This document shows, piece after piece, positions 8,793 through 20,097 of a DNA stretch of 64,000 bases. The translations under genes and the position numbers were made by a program. Below the pieces are notes generated by a model, which saw only the letters and a program-made list of their open reading frames with translations, made no database searches and had not been told where the DNA came from. Source of the stretch: Nannocystis sp. RBIL2 (GTDB lineage Bacteria; Myxococcota_A; Polyangia; Nannocystales; Nannocystaceae); assembly GCF_026626745.1 (NCBI RefSeq), contig NZ_JAPNJW010000001.1, forward strand, positions 4,634,001 through 4,698,000. The letters are read 5' to 3'. Within the stretch, counting starts at the first letter, position 1; each line of letters starts with the position of its first letter.

Positions 8793-9905
8793 CTAGCGGC
8801 CCCCCTTCAGGAATTCGCGGATCGAGTCCATGATGTCGTCCTTGCTCTTGATCTCGCTGGTGACGAGGGCGATGTTCTTGGCGAACGCGGACCGGAGGTC
8901 CTTGATGAACTGGCCCGAGCCGTAGGGCGACTCGACCTGGCCGTAGCCGAACTGGTTGCACTTCGGCAGCAGCTGGTGCTTGACCAGCTGGATGCACGTC
9001 GCGGTGTCGTCGACCGACCAGTTGTCGCCGTCGCTGAAGTGGAACGCGTAGATGTTCCACTGCTCGGGGCTGAACTCGGCGTCGATGAGCTCCGCACACA
9101 GCTTGTAGGCCGAGCTGATCATCGTCCCGCCCGACTCGCGGGTGCGGAAGAAGACGTCGCGCTCGACCACCCGCGCCGTCGCGTCGTGGATGATGTAGCG
9201 CGACTCGAGGCCCTTGTACTGGCTGCGCAGCCACGTATCGATCCAGAACGACTCGATGCGGACGATCTCCTTCTGCTCGTCGCCCATCGAGCCGGACACG
9301 TCCATCATGTAGATGATCACCGCGTTGGTCTGCGGGCGCGGGTCGGTGCGCCACGAGCGGTAGCGGCGGTCCTCGCGGATGGGCACGATCACCGGGCGCG
9401 CCGGGTCGTACGAGCCCATCGCCACCTGGCGGCGGAGCGCGCGCTTGTAGGTCGCCTTGAAGTTGCGCAGGCTCTCGGGGCCGGTGTTGCGCAGGCCGAC
9501 GTAGCGGTCCTTGCGGGTCTCGAGCGAGTGCGTCCCCTTCGGCTGGATGTTCGGCAGACCGAGCTCTTCCCCCATGATTTGAGCGAGCTCTTCGAGGGTG
9601 ACCTCCACCTCGAGCGCCTTGCCACCCTCCTGCTCGCCGGCCTTGCCCGCGCCGCCCTGGCCGTCCTTGCCGCTGCCGCCGACCGGGTCGCCGGGCTCGC
9701 CGTCGCCCTGGCCGACGCCCTGGCCGCTGTTGTCGCCGTGGACGAACCGCGGGATGTTGATCTGCGGCATCGGGATGGCCACCGTGCCCTGCCCCTTGGG
9801 GGCGACCATGTCGCCGCGCGAGATGTATTTGCGCAAGTTCTGCCGAATTTTGCCGCGAATGATCTCTCGGAAGCGGCTGTGGTCCTGCTCGATGCGCGAA
9901 ATCAT
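8793..9905 (-). CDS. yeaH: DUF444 protein (YeaH/YhbH-like) with vWA-type domain
   Basis: 370 residues. The N-terminus MISRIEQDHSRFREIIRGKIRQ is typical of the family, then comes a Gly/Asp-rich linker (about 55-95) and a von Willebrand A-like domain with the MIDAS motif DVSGSMG at about 202-208. Later conserved segments are GGTMISSAY and FSDGDNW. YeaH works with the PrkA/YeaG kinase in nutrient-stress responses in E. coli. Here it lies divergent from prkA (168 bp between starts) and directly upstream of the spoVR-type gene, so the three-gene functional module is intact but split over two strands. Confidence 0.93.
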   Translation of the reverse strand: MISRIEQDHSRFREIIRGKIRQNLRKYISRGDMVAPKGQGTVAIPMPQINIPRFVHGDNSGQGVGQGDGEPGDPVGGSGKDGQGGAGKAGEQEGGKALEVEVTLEELAQIMGEELGLPNIQPKGTHSLETRKDRYVGLRNTGPESLRNFKATYKRALRRQVAMGSYDPARPVIVPIREDRRYRSWRTDPRPQTNAVIIYMMDVSGSMGDEQKEIVRIESFWIDTWLRSQYKGLESRYIIHDATARVVERDVFFRTRESGGTMISSAYKLCAELIDAEFSPEQWNIYAFHFSDGDNWSVDDTATCIQLVKHQLLPKCNQFGYGQVESPYGSGQFIKDLRSAFAKNIALVTSEIKSKDDIMDSIREFLKGGR

Positions 9906-10072
9906 GGATAATCAGAGTATGCGAGGTGCGCGGCAGATGCGAGGCGGATGCAAGGGCACGCGCGCCCGGCGGCGCTAATGCGAGTTTCTCCGCGGTGCGC
10001 GCCGGCGTGCCTGCGGGCGCGTCGCTTCCGCGGTGGCCGCTTCCGCGACCCTCGTGTACCATGACAGGTACG

Positions 10073-12124
<2,052 letters not shown>

Positions 12125-12126
12125 AC

Positions 12127-12174
12127 CGGCGACGCCCGTCGCCGACGCGCAGCGGGGGCCCAGGTGCCCCCGCT
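12127..12174. terminator. Two hairpins between convergent prkA and histidine kinase
   Basis: CGGCGAC-gccc-GTCGCCG (12127-12144) is followed by AGCGGGGGC, a 6-nt loop and GCCCCCGCT (12151-12174). They sit between the stops of two convergent genes and probably act as a bidirectional terminator, although there is no T-run. Confidence 0.55.
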
Positions 12175-12196
12175 TCGACGTCGTGGACCCGGCCAG

Positions 12197-14038
12197 CTAC
12201 GCCGTCGCCGGCGCGAGCGGCAGGTCGACGCGGAAGGTCGTGCCGACGCCCGGCTCGGACTCGAGGGTGATCGAGCCGTGGTGGGCCTGGACGATCTCGC
12301 GGGCGATGTAGAGGCCGAGCCCGAGCCCGCTGAAGGAGCCGACGCGGTGGGCCCGCTCGAACGGCTGGAACAACTTGGCGCGGGCCTCGGGGGCGATGCC
12401 GATGCCGTGGTCCTCGACCTCGATGCGGGCGGTGTCCGGCCGCGGCAGGGTCAGCCGCAGCGTGACCGGGTGATCGGCGCCGTACTTGAAGGCGTTGCTG
12501 ACCAGGTTGTCGAGGACCTGCTCGATGCGCCGCCGATCCCACGCGGCCACCACCGGCGCCTCGCCGCGCTGCGGCAGCTCGAGGTGCAGCCGCGTGCGCG
12601 CGCGGGCGTCGTGCTCGCACAGCTGCGAGCAGAAGGTCGTGAGCAGCTCGACGACGTCGGCGTCCTGCGGCTCGAGGAACAGCTTCTTGTGCGACAGCCG
12701 GGTGGCGTCGAGCATGTCGCCGACCAGCGAGTCGATCTTGCGCGCCTGGCGGATGATGAGCTGCAGCGCGGCGACCAGCGGCTCCTTGATCGAGGGGTCG
12801 GGCGGCGCGGGCAGCCGGCGCAGCAGCGACTCGGCGCGCAGCAGGATCGAGGTGATCGGGGTGCGGAGCTCGTGGCTGGCGACCGACAGGAACTCGTCGC
12901 GCACGGCGATCGCGTCGCGCAGGACCTGCTCGGCCTGCTTGCGCGCGGAGATGTCGACGAGGGTGCCGGACATGCGCACGGCCTCGCCGCCGTAGTCGCA
13001 GAACACGCCGCCCTGCGAGAACAGCCAGCGGTCGGGGAAGTCGGGGTCGCGCAGGCGGAAGTCGGAGCGGAAGGTGGTGCGGGTGGCGATCGCGGCCTGC
13101 AGCGCCTGGCCGACGCGGTCGCGGTCCTCCGGGTGCAGCAGCTTGATGAAGTCGTGGACGTCGTGCGGCTGATACTCGGGCGACATGCCGAGCAGGGTCT
13201 TGGTCGTGTCGGACCAGATGACCTGGCCGGTGCGCGTGTCCCAGTCCCAGATCCCCGTCTCCGCTGCGCGCATCACCTCGTTCACGGAGGTGTACTCGCG
13301 CAGGCGCGTGCTGAGGTCGACGACGTAGCCGATGAACTGGTTGAGCTGCGGCCGGACCAGCGCGTAGCCGATCAGCACCGGCACGCGGCTGCCGTCCTTG
13401 CGCACGTAGTCCTTCTCGTAGGGCCGGCACCGGCCGGTGCGCAGCGCCTCCTCGATGCCCTGGTGGTCGCGCATCAGGTGCTCGGGCGTGGTGCAGCGGT
13501 CCCAGCGGAAGGTGCCCTGCTCGAGCTCGTCGCGGGTGTAGCCGAGGATCCGCAAGTACTCGTCGGTGGCCTCGACCAGCTCGCCGTGCATGTCGCTGAC
13601 GAAGATGCCGACCAGTTGGGCGAGGCCGCCGGCCTTGGCGGCCTCGTAGACCGCGGTCTCGCGCAGGTTCTCGACCACGCACACGGCCCCGAGCAAGCTG
13701 CCGTCGGCCGCGAGCACCGGCCTCGCGCTCTCGCGTACGCGGAGCTGCCGCCCGTCGCGCCAGCTGAGCGCGTAGCTGTAGGGCGAGGTCCGCGCCTGCG
13801 TCCGCAGCGCGACCGCCACCGCCGAGTCCTCGCGCCGCAGCGGCGCTCCCGACAGGGTGGCGAGCTCGTCCGCGGGGCAGTACGGCGGCGAGGCGGCGGA
13901 AGGCAGGCGTAGCAGCGCCGCGGCGTCGGCGTTGTACGCGACGACCCGACCGTGCAGGTCGCAGACATAAGTCGCGTGCGGCAGCGCCTCCAGCAGGTCG
14001 CGCGCCCCGAGCATCTCCAGTGCGTCGGTCCCAGTCAT
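12197..14038 (-). CDS. Soluble hybrid-free histidine kinase with three PAS domains
   Basis: 613 residues with no signal peptide or TM, so cytoplasmic sensing is likely. PAS 1 spans about 10-125, PAS 2 about 135-245 (ATDEYLRILGYTRDELEQG), and PAS 3 about 255-365 with a PAC end (GTLVDISARKQAE). The HisKA H-box is SVASHELRTPITS with H389. The HATPase domain has the N-box NLVSNAFKYG, G1 DHGIGI and G2 GLGLGLYIAREIV. No receiver domain or adjacent response regulator is present, so it is an orphan kinase. ATG 14038 fits (MTGTDALEMLG). Confidence 0.93.
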   Translation of the reverse strand: MTGTDALEMLGARDLLEALPHATYVCDLHGRVVAYNADAAALLRLPSAASPPYCPADELATLSGAPLRREDSAVAVALRTQARTSPYSYALSWRDGRQLRVRESARPVLAADGSLLGAVCVVENLRETAVYEAAKAGGLAQLVGIFVSDMHGELVEATDEYLRILGYTRDELEQGTFRWDRCTTPEHLMRDHQGIEEALRTGRCRPYEKDYVRKDGSRVPVLIGYALVRPQLNQFIGYVVDLSTRLREYTSVNEVMRAAETGIWDWDTRTGQVIWSDTTKTLLGMSPEYQPHDVHDFIKLLHPEDRDRVGQALQAAIATRTTFRSDFRLRDPDFPDRWLFSQGGVFCDYGGEAVRMSGTLVDISARKQAEQVLRDAIAVRDEFLSVASHELRTPITSILLRAESLLRRLPAPPDPSIKEPLVAALQLIIRQARKIDSLVGDMLDATRLSHKKLFLEPQDADVVELLTTFCSQLCEHDARARTRLHLELPQRGEAPVVAAWDRRRIEQVLDNLVSNAFKYGADHPVTLRLTLPRPDTARIEVEDHGIGIAPEARAKLFQPFERAHRVGSFSGLGLGLYIAREIVQAHHGSITLESEPGVGTTFRVDLPLAPATA

Positions 14039-14220
14039 TGGAAGCGCAACGACTAGAGTACCGCGGAGGGCCGCAGCGTGGCTGTCCCGACCACGCCGAC
14101 CGCAGCCGGCCCAGCGGGCGGCCCGGCCGAGCTCGCGGCGAACGCACGCATACGCGCGACCGGCCCCGCGGCCGGCCTCATCGGCAAGGCCCCGACGCAG
14201 CCGTCCTCATCGCGTCGGCT

Positions 14221-14895
14221 TCACTGCCAGCAGGCGGCCACGCCGGGAGACATCACCTTCACGTAGGCGCGGTCGGTGACGTCGAGGTAGTCGAGAAGCA
14301 CCTCGAAGCGGCCGCACTGCAGCTCGACCCACGCCGGCTCCGGGTCGCCGGCCGCGACGCAGCCCCACTTCTCCAGTTGCGCGCGCCAGCCGGCCACCAG
14401 CGCGACCCCGGCGGCCTCGTCGGCCGCGGCGACGCTGACCTCCGCGGCGGCCACGGTGCCGGAGATCGGCTTCGGCTCGATGATCGTGTTCGGCCGCGGC
14501 GCCTCGCCCTCCGTCGCCGTCTGCAGCAAGATCACCGTCGGCGGCAGCTCCTGCAGCGGGAACTGGCAGCCCCACTTGGTGTAGCCGGGCTTGGTGGAGG
14601 AGCACCACATGATCTCCTCCGGCTCGGCGCAGCCGATCGCCAGGTCGCGAGCCGGTCGCGACAGCGCGCAGATCGCCGCCAGTGGCTCTTGGGACATGTC
14701 CTTGCCGCACACCGGCAGCGCCGCCGGGTCGACGTCCGGCGGCGGCGGTTCGGGCGGCGAGGCCGGCGACGGCGCAGCGACCGCGGGCTGTGGGCTGCGC
14801 TCGCAACCTGTCCCGAGAGACAGCATCAAGACCAGCGACACGACGCGGCCGGGCGACACGCGCACGAGTTCACCGCGCGGCGCGGCGGCCGTCAA
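14221..14895 (-). CDS. Predicted lipoprotein of unknown function
   Basis: 224 residues. A signal peptide with core VVSLVLMLSLGTGC ends at a lipobox Cys near residue 31, then a Pro/Ala-rich linker (about 35-57) and a globular domain with several cysteines (PVCGKDM, CALSRPARD, IGCAEPEE, MWCSSTKPGY, WGCQF, WGCVAAG, LQCGRFEV, AACWQ). The Cys count suggests disulfides in the periplasm or outer membrane. I do not recognise the family. It lies 3 bp downstream of the exonuclease III gene on the same strand and may be cotranscribed. A TGTCC repeat copy encodes part of the CGKDMSQE segment (14692-14701). Confidence 0.7.
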   Translation of the reverse strand: MTAAAPRGELVRVSPGRVVSLVLMLSLGTGCERSPQPAVAAPSPASPPEPPPPDVDPAALPVCGKDMSQEPLAAICALSRPARDLAIGCAEPEEIMWCSSTKPGYTKWGCQFPLQELPPTVILLQTATEGEAPRPNTIIEPKPISGTVAAAEVSVAAADEAAGVALVAGWRAQLEKWGCVAAGDPEPAWVELQCGRFEVLLDYLDVTDRAYVKVMSPGVAACWQ

Positions 14896-14898
14896 GCG

Positions 14899-15684
14899 TC
14901 ACGGCCCGCCGAAGGTCGCGATCACCGGGATGTGGTCGGACGGCGCGTCCCAGCCGCGCGGGGTCTTGTCGTGGACCACCGACTCGCAGCGGGCGTACAG
15001 CGGGGCGCTGGCGTAGACGTGGTCGATGCGCATGCCGCGGTTGCGGTCGAAGTCGCCGCGGCGGTAGTCCCACCAGGTGTACTGGCCGGGCCGGTCGTCG
15101 TGCTTGCGGAAGCAGTCCTGCAGGCCGAACGCCAGCAGCTCGCGCAGGGCCGCGTGCTCCTGCGGCGAGAAGTGGGTGCAGCCCTCGAGCGCGCGCGGGT
15201 CGACGACGTCGCGCTCGTCGGGGGCGATGTTGAAGTCGCCGCACAGGATGACCGGCGTGTCCGGCGAGTAGTGCTGGGCGAGCTCGGCCTTGAGGCGGGC
15301 CAGCCAGGCGAGCTTGTAGGTGAAGGCCTCGGTGCCGAGCGCGGTGCCGTTGGGGACGTAGAGGTTGTAGAGGCGGAGGCCGTCGATCTCGGTGTTCAAG
15401 ATCCGGCAGTGCGAGTCGGCGTCGCCGCCGCGGAAGCCGGTGACGACCTCGGTCGGCTTGACCTTCGACAGCGTGGCCACGCCGGCGTAGCCCTTGGCCC
15501 CGTGGATGTGCACGGTGTAGCCGAGCTCCGCGAACGGCACGCGCGGGAACACCTTGTCCTCGCACTTGGTCTCCTGCAGGCAGGCGACGTCGGGGCTCTT
15601 CTCGGCGAGGAAGCTGAGCACGTCGTCGAGGCGCGCGCGGATCCCGTTGACGTTCCACGTCAGCAGCGTGAAGGGCCGGTTCAT
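14899..15684 (-). CDS. xth: Exodeoxyribonuclease III (AP endonuclease)
   Basis: Repairs abasic sites and removes 3' blocking groups in base-excision repair. 261 residues from ATG 15684 (MNRPFTLLTWNVNGIRAR); the longer open frame upstream is low-complexity. Endonuclease/exonuclease/phosphatase-fold motifs: NWNVNGIR, CLQETK (catalytic Glu), NLYVPNG, CGDFNIAP, RIDHVYASA and SDHIPVIATF (catalytic Asp-His). Length fits the ExoA/Xth family. Confidence 0.95.
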   Translation of the reverse strand: MNRPFTLLTWNVNGIRARLDDVLSFLAEKSPDVACLQETKCEDKVFPRVPFAELGYTVHIHGAKGYAGVATLSKVKPTEVVTGFRGGDADSHCRILNTEIDGLRLYNLYVPNGTALGTEAFTYKLAWLARLKAELAQHYSPDTPVILCGDFNIAPDERDVVDPRALEGCTHFSPQEHAALRELLAFGLQDCFRKHDDRPGQYTWWDYRRGDFDRNRGMRIDHVYASAPLYARCESVVHDKTPRGWDAPSDHIPVIATFGGP

Positions 15685-15694
15685 GGCGCGAACC

Positions 15695-17038
15695 TTAGCG
15701 CAGCCGCGGCGCGACGACGAGGGCGTGCAGCAGCAGCGCCAGCGCGAACCACCCCGCCGCCATGAGCACCGAGAGGTCGCCCTTGGCACCCAGCGCGCCC
15801 AGCACGAACACGCTCGAGCCGATGTAGACGAGCGGCGCCCACGGGTAGAAGCCGAGGCGGTACGGCCTCGGATGCTCTGGATCCTTGCGCCGCAGGACGA
15901 TCACGCAGGCGACCGCGAGCGAGCCCGAGATCAGCATCGCCGCGGCCGCGTAGTCCATCAGCTGCTCGAAGCGGTGGCTGAGGATCAGCGCGATCGCCAG
16001 CGCCGCCTGCAGCCACAGCGCGACCACCGGGGTGCCGAAGCGCTCCGACAGCCGCCCGGCCGCGGGGATGCAGTGGCCCTGCTCGGCCATGGCGTAGGCG
16101 ATCCGCGAGCCGGCCATGACCGTGCCGTTGATCGAGCCGAGCATGGCCAGCAAGATCATCAGAGTCACGACGATCACGCCGGCGTGGCCGAACAGCGCGC
16201 CCGCGGCCGCGGTGCCGGCCTCGCCGACGCCGGCCAGCTTGTCGATGTCGAACACCGAGAGATAGCCGGCGCACAGCACGAAGTAGAGGATCGCGACCAT
16301 GAGGGTCCCGCCGACCACCGCCCGCGGCAGGTTGCGCCCGGGGTCCGCGATCTCCCCGCCGATGTAGATCGCCGCGTTCCACCCGGAATAAGCGAAGTAG
16401 ATCGACAGGTATGCCTGGGCGACGGCGAACCCCGACGGTCCGGGGTCCAGCCCGACCCGCAGGGCCTCGCGCGAGACCTCGACCGTGCCGATGTCGCCGA
16501 CCACGAACAGACTCACCGCCAGCAGCACCGCCAGCGGCACCACCGTCAGCACCAGCTGCACGCGCCCGGAGAGCACGATGCCGACGTGATTGAGCCCCGT
16601 GAGCGCGACCACCAGCGCGATCGCCCAGAACGTCGGGCCCTCGACCGTCAAAAGGCCGAGGTCGATCGGCGCGGCGAAGCTCGGCCCGAGCAGCACCGGC
16701 AGCTGAAACGCGGCTGTCCCGACGGCCATGGTCGCGAGCGAGCCGGGGAAGGTCGCCAGCAGCTGCAGCCAACCTGTAGCGAAGGCGATGCCCGGCCCGT
16801 AAGCCGCGCGCAGGTAGGGATACTCGCCGCCGGCCCGCGGCATCATGGCCCCGAGCTCCGCCACGCACAGCGCCCCGCACAGCGCGGCCAGGCCGCCAGC
16901 GACCCACAGCAGCAGGAACCACAACGGGCTCTGCACGTGCGTGGCGACCACCGGCGGGGCGATGAAGATGCCGATGCCGAGCATCGAGCCCGCGACCAGC
17001 GCTTGCGCCGCCCAGCGGCCGAGGTGTCGCGTCTCCAT
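15695..17038 (-). CDS. Amino acid permease (APC superfamily)
   Basis: 447 residues from ATG 17038 (METRHLGRWAAQALVAGSM), with about 12 hydrophobic segments. The APC signature GSMLGIGIF in helix 1, PRAGGEYPYLRAAYG after helix 2, FAYSGWNAAIYIGGE in the helix 6 region, and GSRIAYAMAEQG place it with LAT/YfnA-like exchangers or proton symporters in the inner membrane. Substrate not predictable. A Met 74 codons upstream would add a non-hydrophobic tail and is rejected. Confidence 0.9.
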   Translation of the reverse strand: METRHLGRWAAQALVAGSMLGIGIFIAPPVVATHVQSPLWFLLLWVAGGLAALCGALCVAELGAMMPRAGGEYPYLRAAYGPGIAFATGWLQLLATFPGSLATMAVGTAAFQLPVLLGPSFAAPIDLGLLTVEGPTFWAIALVVALTGLNHVGIVLSGRVQLVLTVVPLAVLLAVSLFVVGDIGTVEVSREALRVGLDPGPSGFAVAQAYLSIYFAYSGWNAAIYIGGEIADPGRNLPRAVVGGTLMVAILYFVLCAGYLSVFDIDKLAGVGEAGTAAAGALFGHAGVIVVTLMILLAMLGSINGTVMAGSRIAYAMAEQGHCIPAAGRLSERFGTPVVALWLQAALAIALILSHRFEQLMDYAAAAMLISGSLAVACVIVLRRKDPEHPRPYRLGFYPWAPLVYIGSSVFVLGALGAKGDLSVLMAAGWFALALLLHALVVAPRLR

Positions 17039-17183
17039 CCGGGGCAGCCTAACCGATGATCGGAGTCCGGGCGGCCGGACGCAAGAAACCGGAGTCGCCG
17101 CGCGAGCCGCCCGCAGATAACCGGCGCGCGAGGAACTTTGGCCTTTGACAGCGGGCCGGGCCGCGGCTAGCTTCGCGGCCGGC

Positions 17184-18113
17184 ATGCGGCGGCTGTGCAG
17201 CGCGGCGCTGGCGGTGGGGCTCAGCCTTGCAGCCTGCAAGACGGGTCCCAACCTCAGCACGGACTACGGCCAGACCGCGCGCGAGAACTACGAGCTGGCG
17301 ATCGGTGAGTTCACCGACAAGGACTACGAAGAGGCGATCCAGTACGCCGACTTCGTGCGGATCCGGTTCCCGTTCAGCCGCTACGCCGTCGAGGCCGAGC
17401 TGCTGATCGCCCGCGCCGAGTTCGCCCAGGGCAACTACACGACCTCGCAGGACCAGTTCAAGCAGTTCTACAAGCTGCACCCGACGCACAAGCACGTGCT
17501 GAACGGCTGGTGCGCGTACATGGCGGCGGTCTCGGCCTACATGAACGCGCCCGAGGGCTTCTTCCTGATGCCCCCGCACTACCAGCGCGACCAGGACCAG
17601 CTGCAGGACGCCCTGGTCGAGCTGGCCTACTTCTTCGACCACTACCCGAGCAGCCCGATGCACCCGCTGGCGATCAAGCTGCAGGACGAGGTCCGCCGCC
17701 GCCTGCTCGAGCACGAGCTCTACGTCGCCAAGTTCTACCTCGACCGCGACCGCCCCGAGGCCGCGATCGGCCGGCTCGAGACGGCCCACAAGTCGTACTC
17801 GGGCATCGGCCTCGACGCCGAGGTGCTGTTCCTGCTGGCGCTGACGTACCTGAAGATGGACGAGATCGAGCTGTCGCGGACGACCTTCGCCGAGCTGCAG
17901 GCGCAGCACCCGAAGCACCACCACGGCCGCCAGGCTCGCCTCTACCTCAAGTACATCCAGGAAACCTACGGCCCGGCCGACGCCAGCCGCAAGCGCCCCG
18001 ACCGCAGCCCGCCGCGCCCGGTCGCCCCGCCGCGCCCCAAGCAGGTCGACGACACGGAGGCCAAGGGCGGCAAGCCGAAGGCCGCCCTCGAGGGCCGCAC
18101 GGGTTCGCTGTGA
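17184..18113 (+). CDS. bamD: Outer-membrane assembly lipoprotein BamD (YfiO)
   Basis: 309 residues from ATG 17184. A signal peptide ends at lipobox SLAAC (C18), followed by a TPR array: ENYELAIGEFTDKDYEEAIQ, RFPFSRYAVEAELLIARAEF, QGNYTTSQDQFKQFYKLHP and YFFDHYPSSPMHPLA, the last being BamD-characteristic. It is the essential accessory of the BAM complex inserting beta-barrels. A Pro/Lys-rich C-terminal tail (about 270-309) is longer than usual. Its stop overlaps the GTG start of truD (GTGA at 18110-18113), implying translational coupling. The longer frame from 17145 would spoil the signal peptide. Confidence 0.92.
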   Translation: MRRLCSAALAVGLSLAACKTGPNLSTDYGQTARENYELAIGEFTDKDYEEAIQYADFVRIRFPFSRYAVEAELLIARAEFAQGNYTTSQDQFKQFYKLHPTHKHVLNGWCAYMAAVSAYMNAPEGFFLMPPHYQRDQDQLQDALVELAYFFDHYPSSPMHPLAIKLQDEVRRRLLEHELYVAKFYLDRDRPEAAIGRLETAHKSYSGIGLDAEVLFLLALTYLKMDEIELSRTTFAELQAQHPKHHHGRQARLYLKYIQETYGPADASRKRPDRSPPRPVAPPRPKQVDDTEAKGGKPKAALEGRTGSL

Positions 18114-19339
18114 GCCGCGACCGCCAGGACGACGAGGCACCTGTCCCCGCGGACAGCCCCGAGGCGGCTGTCTCCGAGGACAGCCCACCTGTCTCCGAGG
18201 ACAGCCCCTCGGCGACGGAGGACACACCTGACCGAACGGACAGGCGCCACGGCGCCGCGGACGCCCGGGCGCGCCGCGGCCTGTCGGCCGCCGACCTCGA
18301 GCGCCTGCGCGAGCCCCCGCTGCAGACCGCCGACCTGCCTGGCGTCGGCGGCGCCATCCGCAGCCGTCCGGAGGACTTTCGCGTCCGCGAGGTCCCGGCC
18401 TACGACCCCGACGGCCGACCGAACGCCCACGTCCTGCTGGTGCTGACGAAGCGCGGCGTCGGCAGCGAGGACGCGGTCGCCGAGGTCGCGCGCCAGCTCG
18501 CCATCCCGCGCGCCGAGGTCGGGCTCGCCGGCCTCAAGGACAAGGACGCGGTCACCGAGCAGTGGATCTCGCTGCCCGCCGCCGCGGCCGCGCGCCTCGG
18601 GCAATTTGTCCATTCGGACATATCCCTCGGGACAGCTCACCCCCACGGCAACAAGCTGCGCCGCGGCCACCTGCGCGGCAATCGCTTCACGATCGTCGTG
18701 CGCGACCTGGTCGTGGCGGTCGACGAGTCGCTGGCCCGCTGCCGCGCCAAGGTCGAGCGCCTGCGCGCGCTCGGCGGGCTCGACAATCTTTACGGCGAAC
18801 AGCGGTTCGGCAGTGACAATTTGACGCGAGGCCTCGCCGCTCTGGCGCGCGCGCGCCGGCGCGGCCGGGCCGACTTCCTGCTCAGCGCCGGGCAGTCGGC
18901 GCTGTTCAACCTCTACCTGCTCGAGCGCCGCGCCCGCGGCCTCATGCGCGAGGTGCTGCTCGGCGACATCCTGAAGAAGACGGCCACGGGCGGCCTCTTC
19001 GAGTGCACCGACCCGGTCACCGACAAGGCCCGGCTCGATGCCGGAGAACTCGGCATCACCGGGCCGATGTTCGGCAGCAAGATGCGGGCGCCGGGTCCGG
19101 ACACCCCCTCGGGGGCGCTGGAAGCGGAGATCCTGGCGCGCGCGGAGATCGACCTCGCGACCCTGCAAGGCTTAGGTCACACCCTCGAGGGGACGCGGCG
19201 GCCGCTGCAGATCGCGCCGCTCGCGGTCGACATGGAAGCCGTGCACGACGACTTCGGCCCCGGGGTCTCCCTCAGCTTCGAGCTGCCCTCCGGGAGCTAC
19301 GCGACGGCCCTCCTGCGCGAGCTTCAGCGCCCTGCCTGA
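18110..19339 (+). CDS. truD: tRNA pseudouridine(13) synthase TruD
   Basis: 409 residues. Core motifs are RPEDFRVREVP, VGLAGLKDKDAVTEQ (catalytic Asp at about 144), GNRFTIVVRD, NLYGEQRFG and GNLF-type region QSALFNLYLLERRARG; the C-terminal half includes the TRUD-domain segment GPMFGSKMRAPG. It starts at GTG 18110, overlapping the bamD stop. Oddities: residues 1-45 are an acidic Ser/Asp/Glu/Pro-rich extension largely encoded by three to four tandem copies of a CTGTCTCCGAGGACAG palindrome, and a further double copy at 18607-18635 adds a loop (FVHSDISLGT) before GNKLRRGHLRG. Confidence 0.93.
   Translation: MSRDRQDDEAPVPADSPEAAVSEDSPPVSEDSPSATEDTPDRTDRRHGAADARARRGLSAADLERLREPPLQTADLPGVGGAIRSRPEDFRVREVPAYDPDGRPNAHVLLVLTKRGVGSEDAVAEVARQLAIPRAEVGLAGLKDKDAVTEQWISLPAAAAARLGQFVHSDISLGTAHPHGNKLRRGHLRGNRFTIVVRDLVVAVDESLARCRAKVERLRALGGLDNLYGEQRFGSDNLTRGLAALARARRRGRADFLLSAGQSALFNLYLLERRARGLMREVLLGDILKKTATGGLFECTDPVTDKARLDAGELGITGPMFGSKMRAPGPDTPSGALEAEILARAEIDLATLQGLGHTLEGTRRPLQIAPLAVDMEAVHDDFGPGVSLSFELPSGSYATALLRELQRPA
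18141..18204. repeat. Three palindrome copies inside truD
   Basis: CTGTCC-ccgc-GGACAG at 18141-18156 and two copies of CTGTCTCCGAGGACAG at 18168-18183 and 18189-18204, with a weaker fourth near 18228. In the truD frame the copies encode related PADSPE / SEDSPP / SEDSPS peptides, so the repeat has generated protein sequence. Confidence 0.85.
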
Positions 19340-19413
19340 GCAGCCGTGCGCCCGCGTCGCCGGCGAACACTGGCCGTTTCGCGCCGGCTGGGCTACGGTT
19401 CGCGGGCCCACCA

Positions 19414-20067
19414 ATGAAGCTCTCGGAAAAATTCCTCGAGCTCTCGGCGGTCGGCTCGGAGTGGATCCTCTGGATCCTCGTCGGGCTCTCCGTCGTGAGC
19501 GTGGCCGTGATGATCGAGCGCCTGATCTTCTACTCGGGCGTCCAGGGGCGCGACGCGGCGCTGGTCCGGGCGCTGCACGCCGCGCTGGCCGACCGCGACA
19601 TCGCCAAGGCTCAGGAGATCCTGCGCGGCGCCACCAGCCCCGGGGCGCGGATCGCCGCGCAGATGCTGGAGACCAGCCAGCGCGGCGCGAGCTCGATGGC
19701 CGCGATCATGGCCGCGCTGCGCCCCGGTGAGAAGCTCCGGCTCGAGCGCAACCTCAACTTCCTCGGCACCGTCGGCTCGAACTCGCCGTTCATCGGCCTC
19801 CTCGGCACGGTGCTCGGCATCATCGAGACCTTCCGCGCCATCGAGCGCTCGGGCGTCATGGGCAGCGCCGAGTACTCGAACGCGGTCATGGCCGGCATCT
19901 ACGAGGCGCTGGTCGCCACCGCCGTCGGCCTCATCGTCGCCATCCCGGCCGTCATCGCCTTCAACTTCTTCCAGCGCCGCGTCAAGGCGCTGCTCGGCGA
20001 GGCCGACGCGCTCACCAACATGGTGCTGTCGCTGTCGAGCTCGGGCAACCAGGACGCCGCGCACTGA
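19414..20067 (+). CDS. exbB: MotA/TolQ/ExbB proton-channel protein
   Basis: 217 residues from ATG 19414 (MKLSEKFLELSAVG). TM1 is about 18-37 (WILWILVGLSVVSVAVMIE), followed by a cytoplasmic loop of about 85 residues, then two helices in the conserved region FLGTVGSNSPFIGLLGTVLG and AGIYEALVATAVGLIVAIPA. This pattern defines ExbB/TolQ stators that energise TonB or TolA with the proton gradient. First gene of exbB-exbD-tonB; gaps of 30 and 12 bp and matching strand indicate an operon. ExbB is preferred over TolQ because a TonB gene follows. Confidence 0.9.
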   Translation: MKLSEKFLELSAVGSEWILWILVGLSVVSVAVMIERLIFYSGVQGRDAALVRALHAALADRDIAKAQEILRGATSPGARIAAQMLETSQRGASSMAAIMAALRPGEKLRLERNLNFLGTVGSNSPFIGLLGTVLGIIETFRAIERSGVMGSAEYSNAVMAGIYEALVATAVGLIVAIPAVIAFNFFQRRVKALLGEADALTNMVLSLSSSGNQDAAH

Positions 20068-20097
20068 GCCGCCGGCCTGCGCAAGGGGATCGACGCC

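Noticed and set aside
8791..10062. N-terminal extension of the SpoVR frame up to 10062
   Set aside because: This part overlaps the DUF444 gene in another frame and is low-complexity; family alignment supports the start at GTG 8790.
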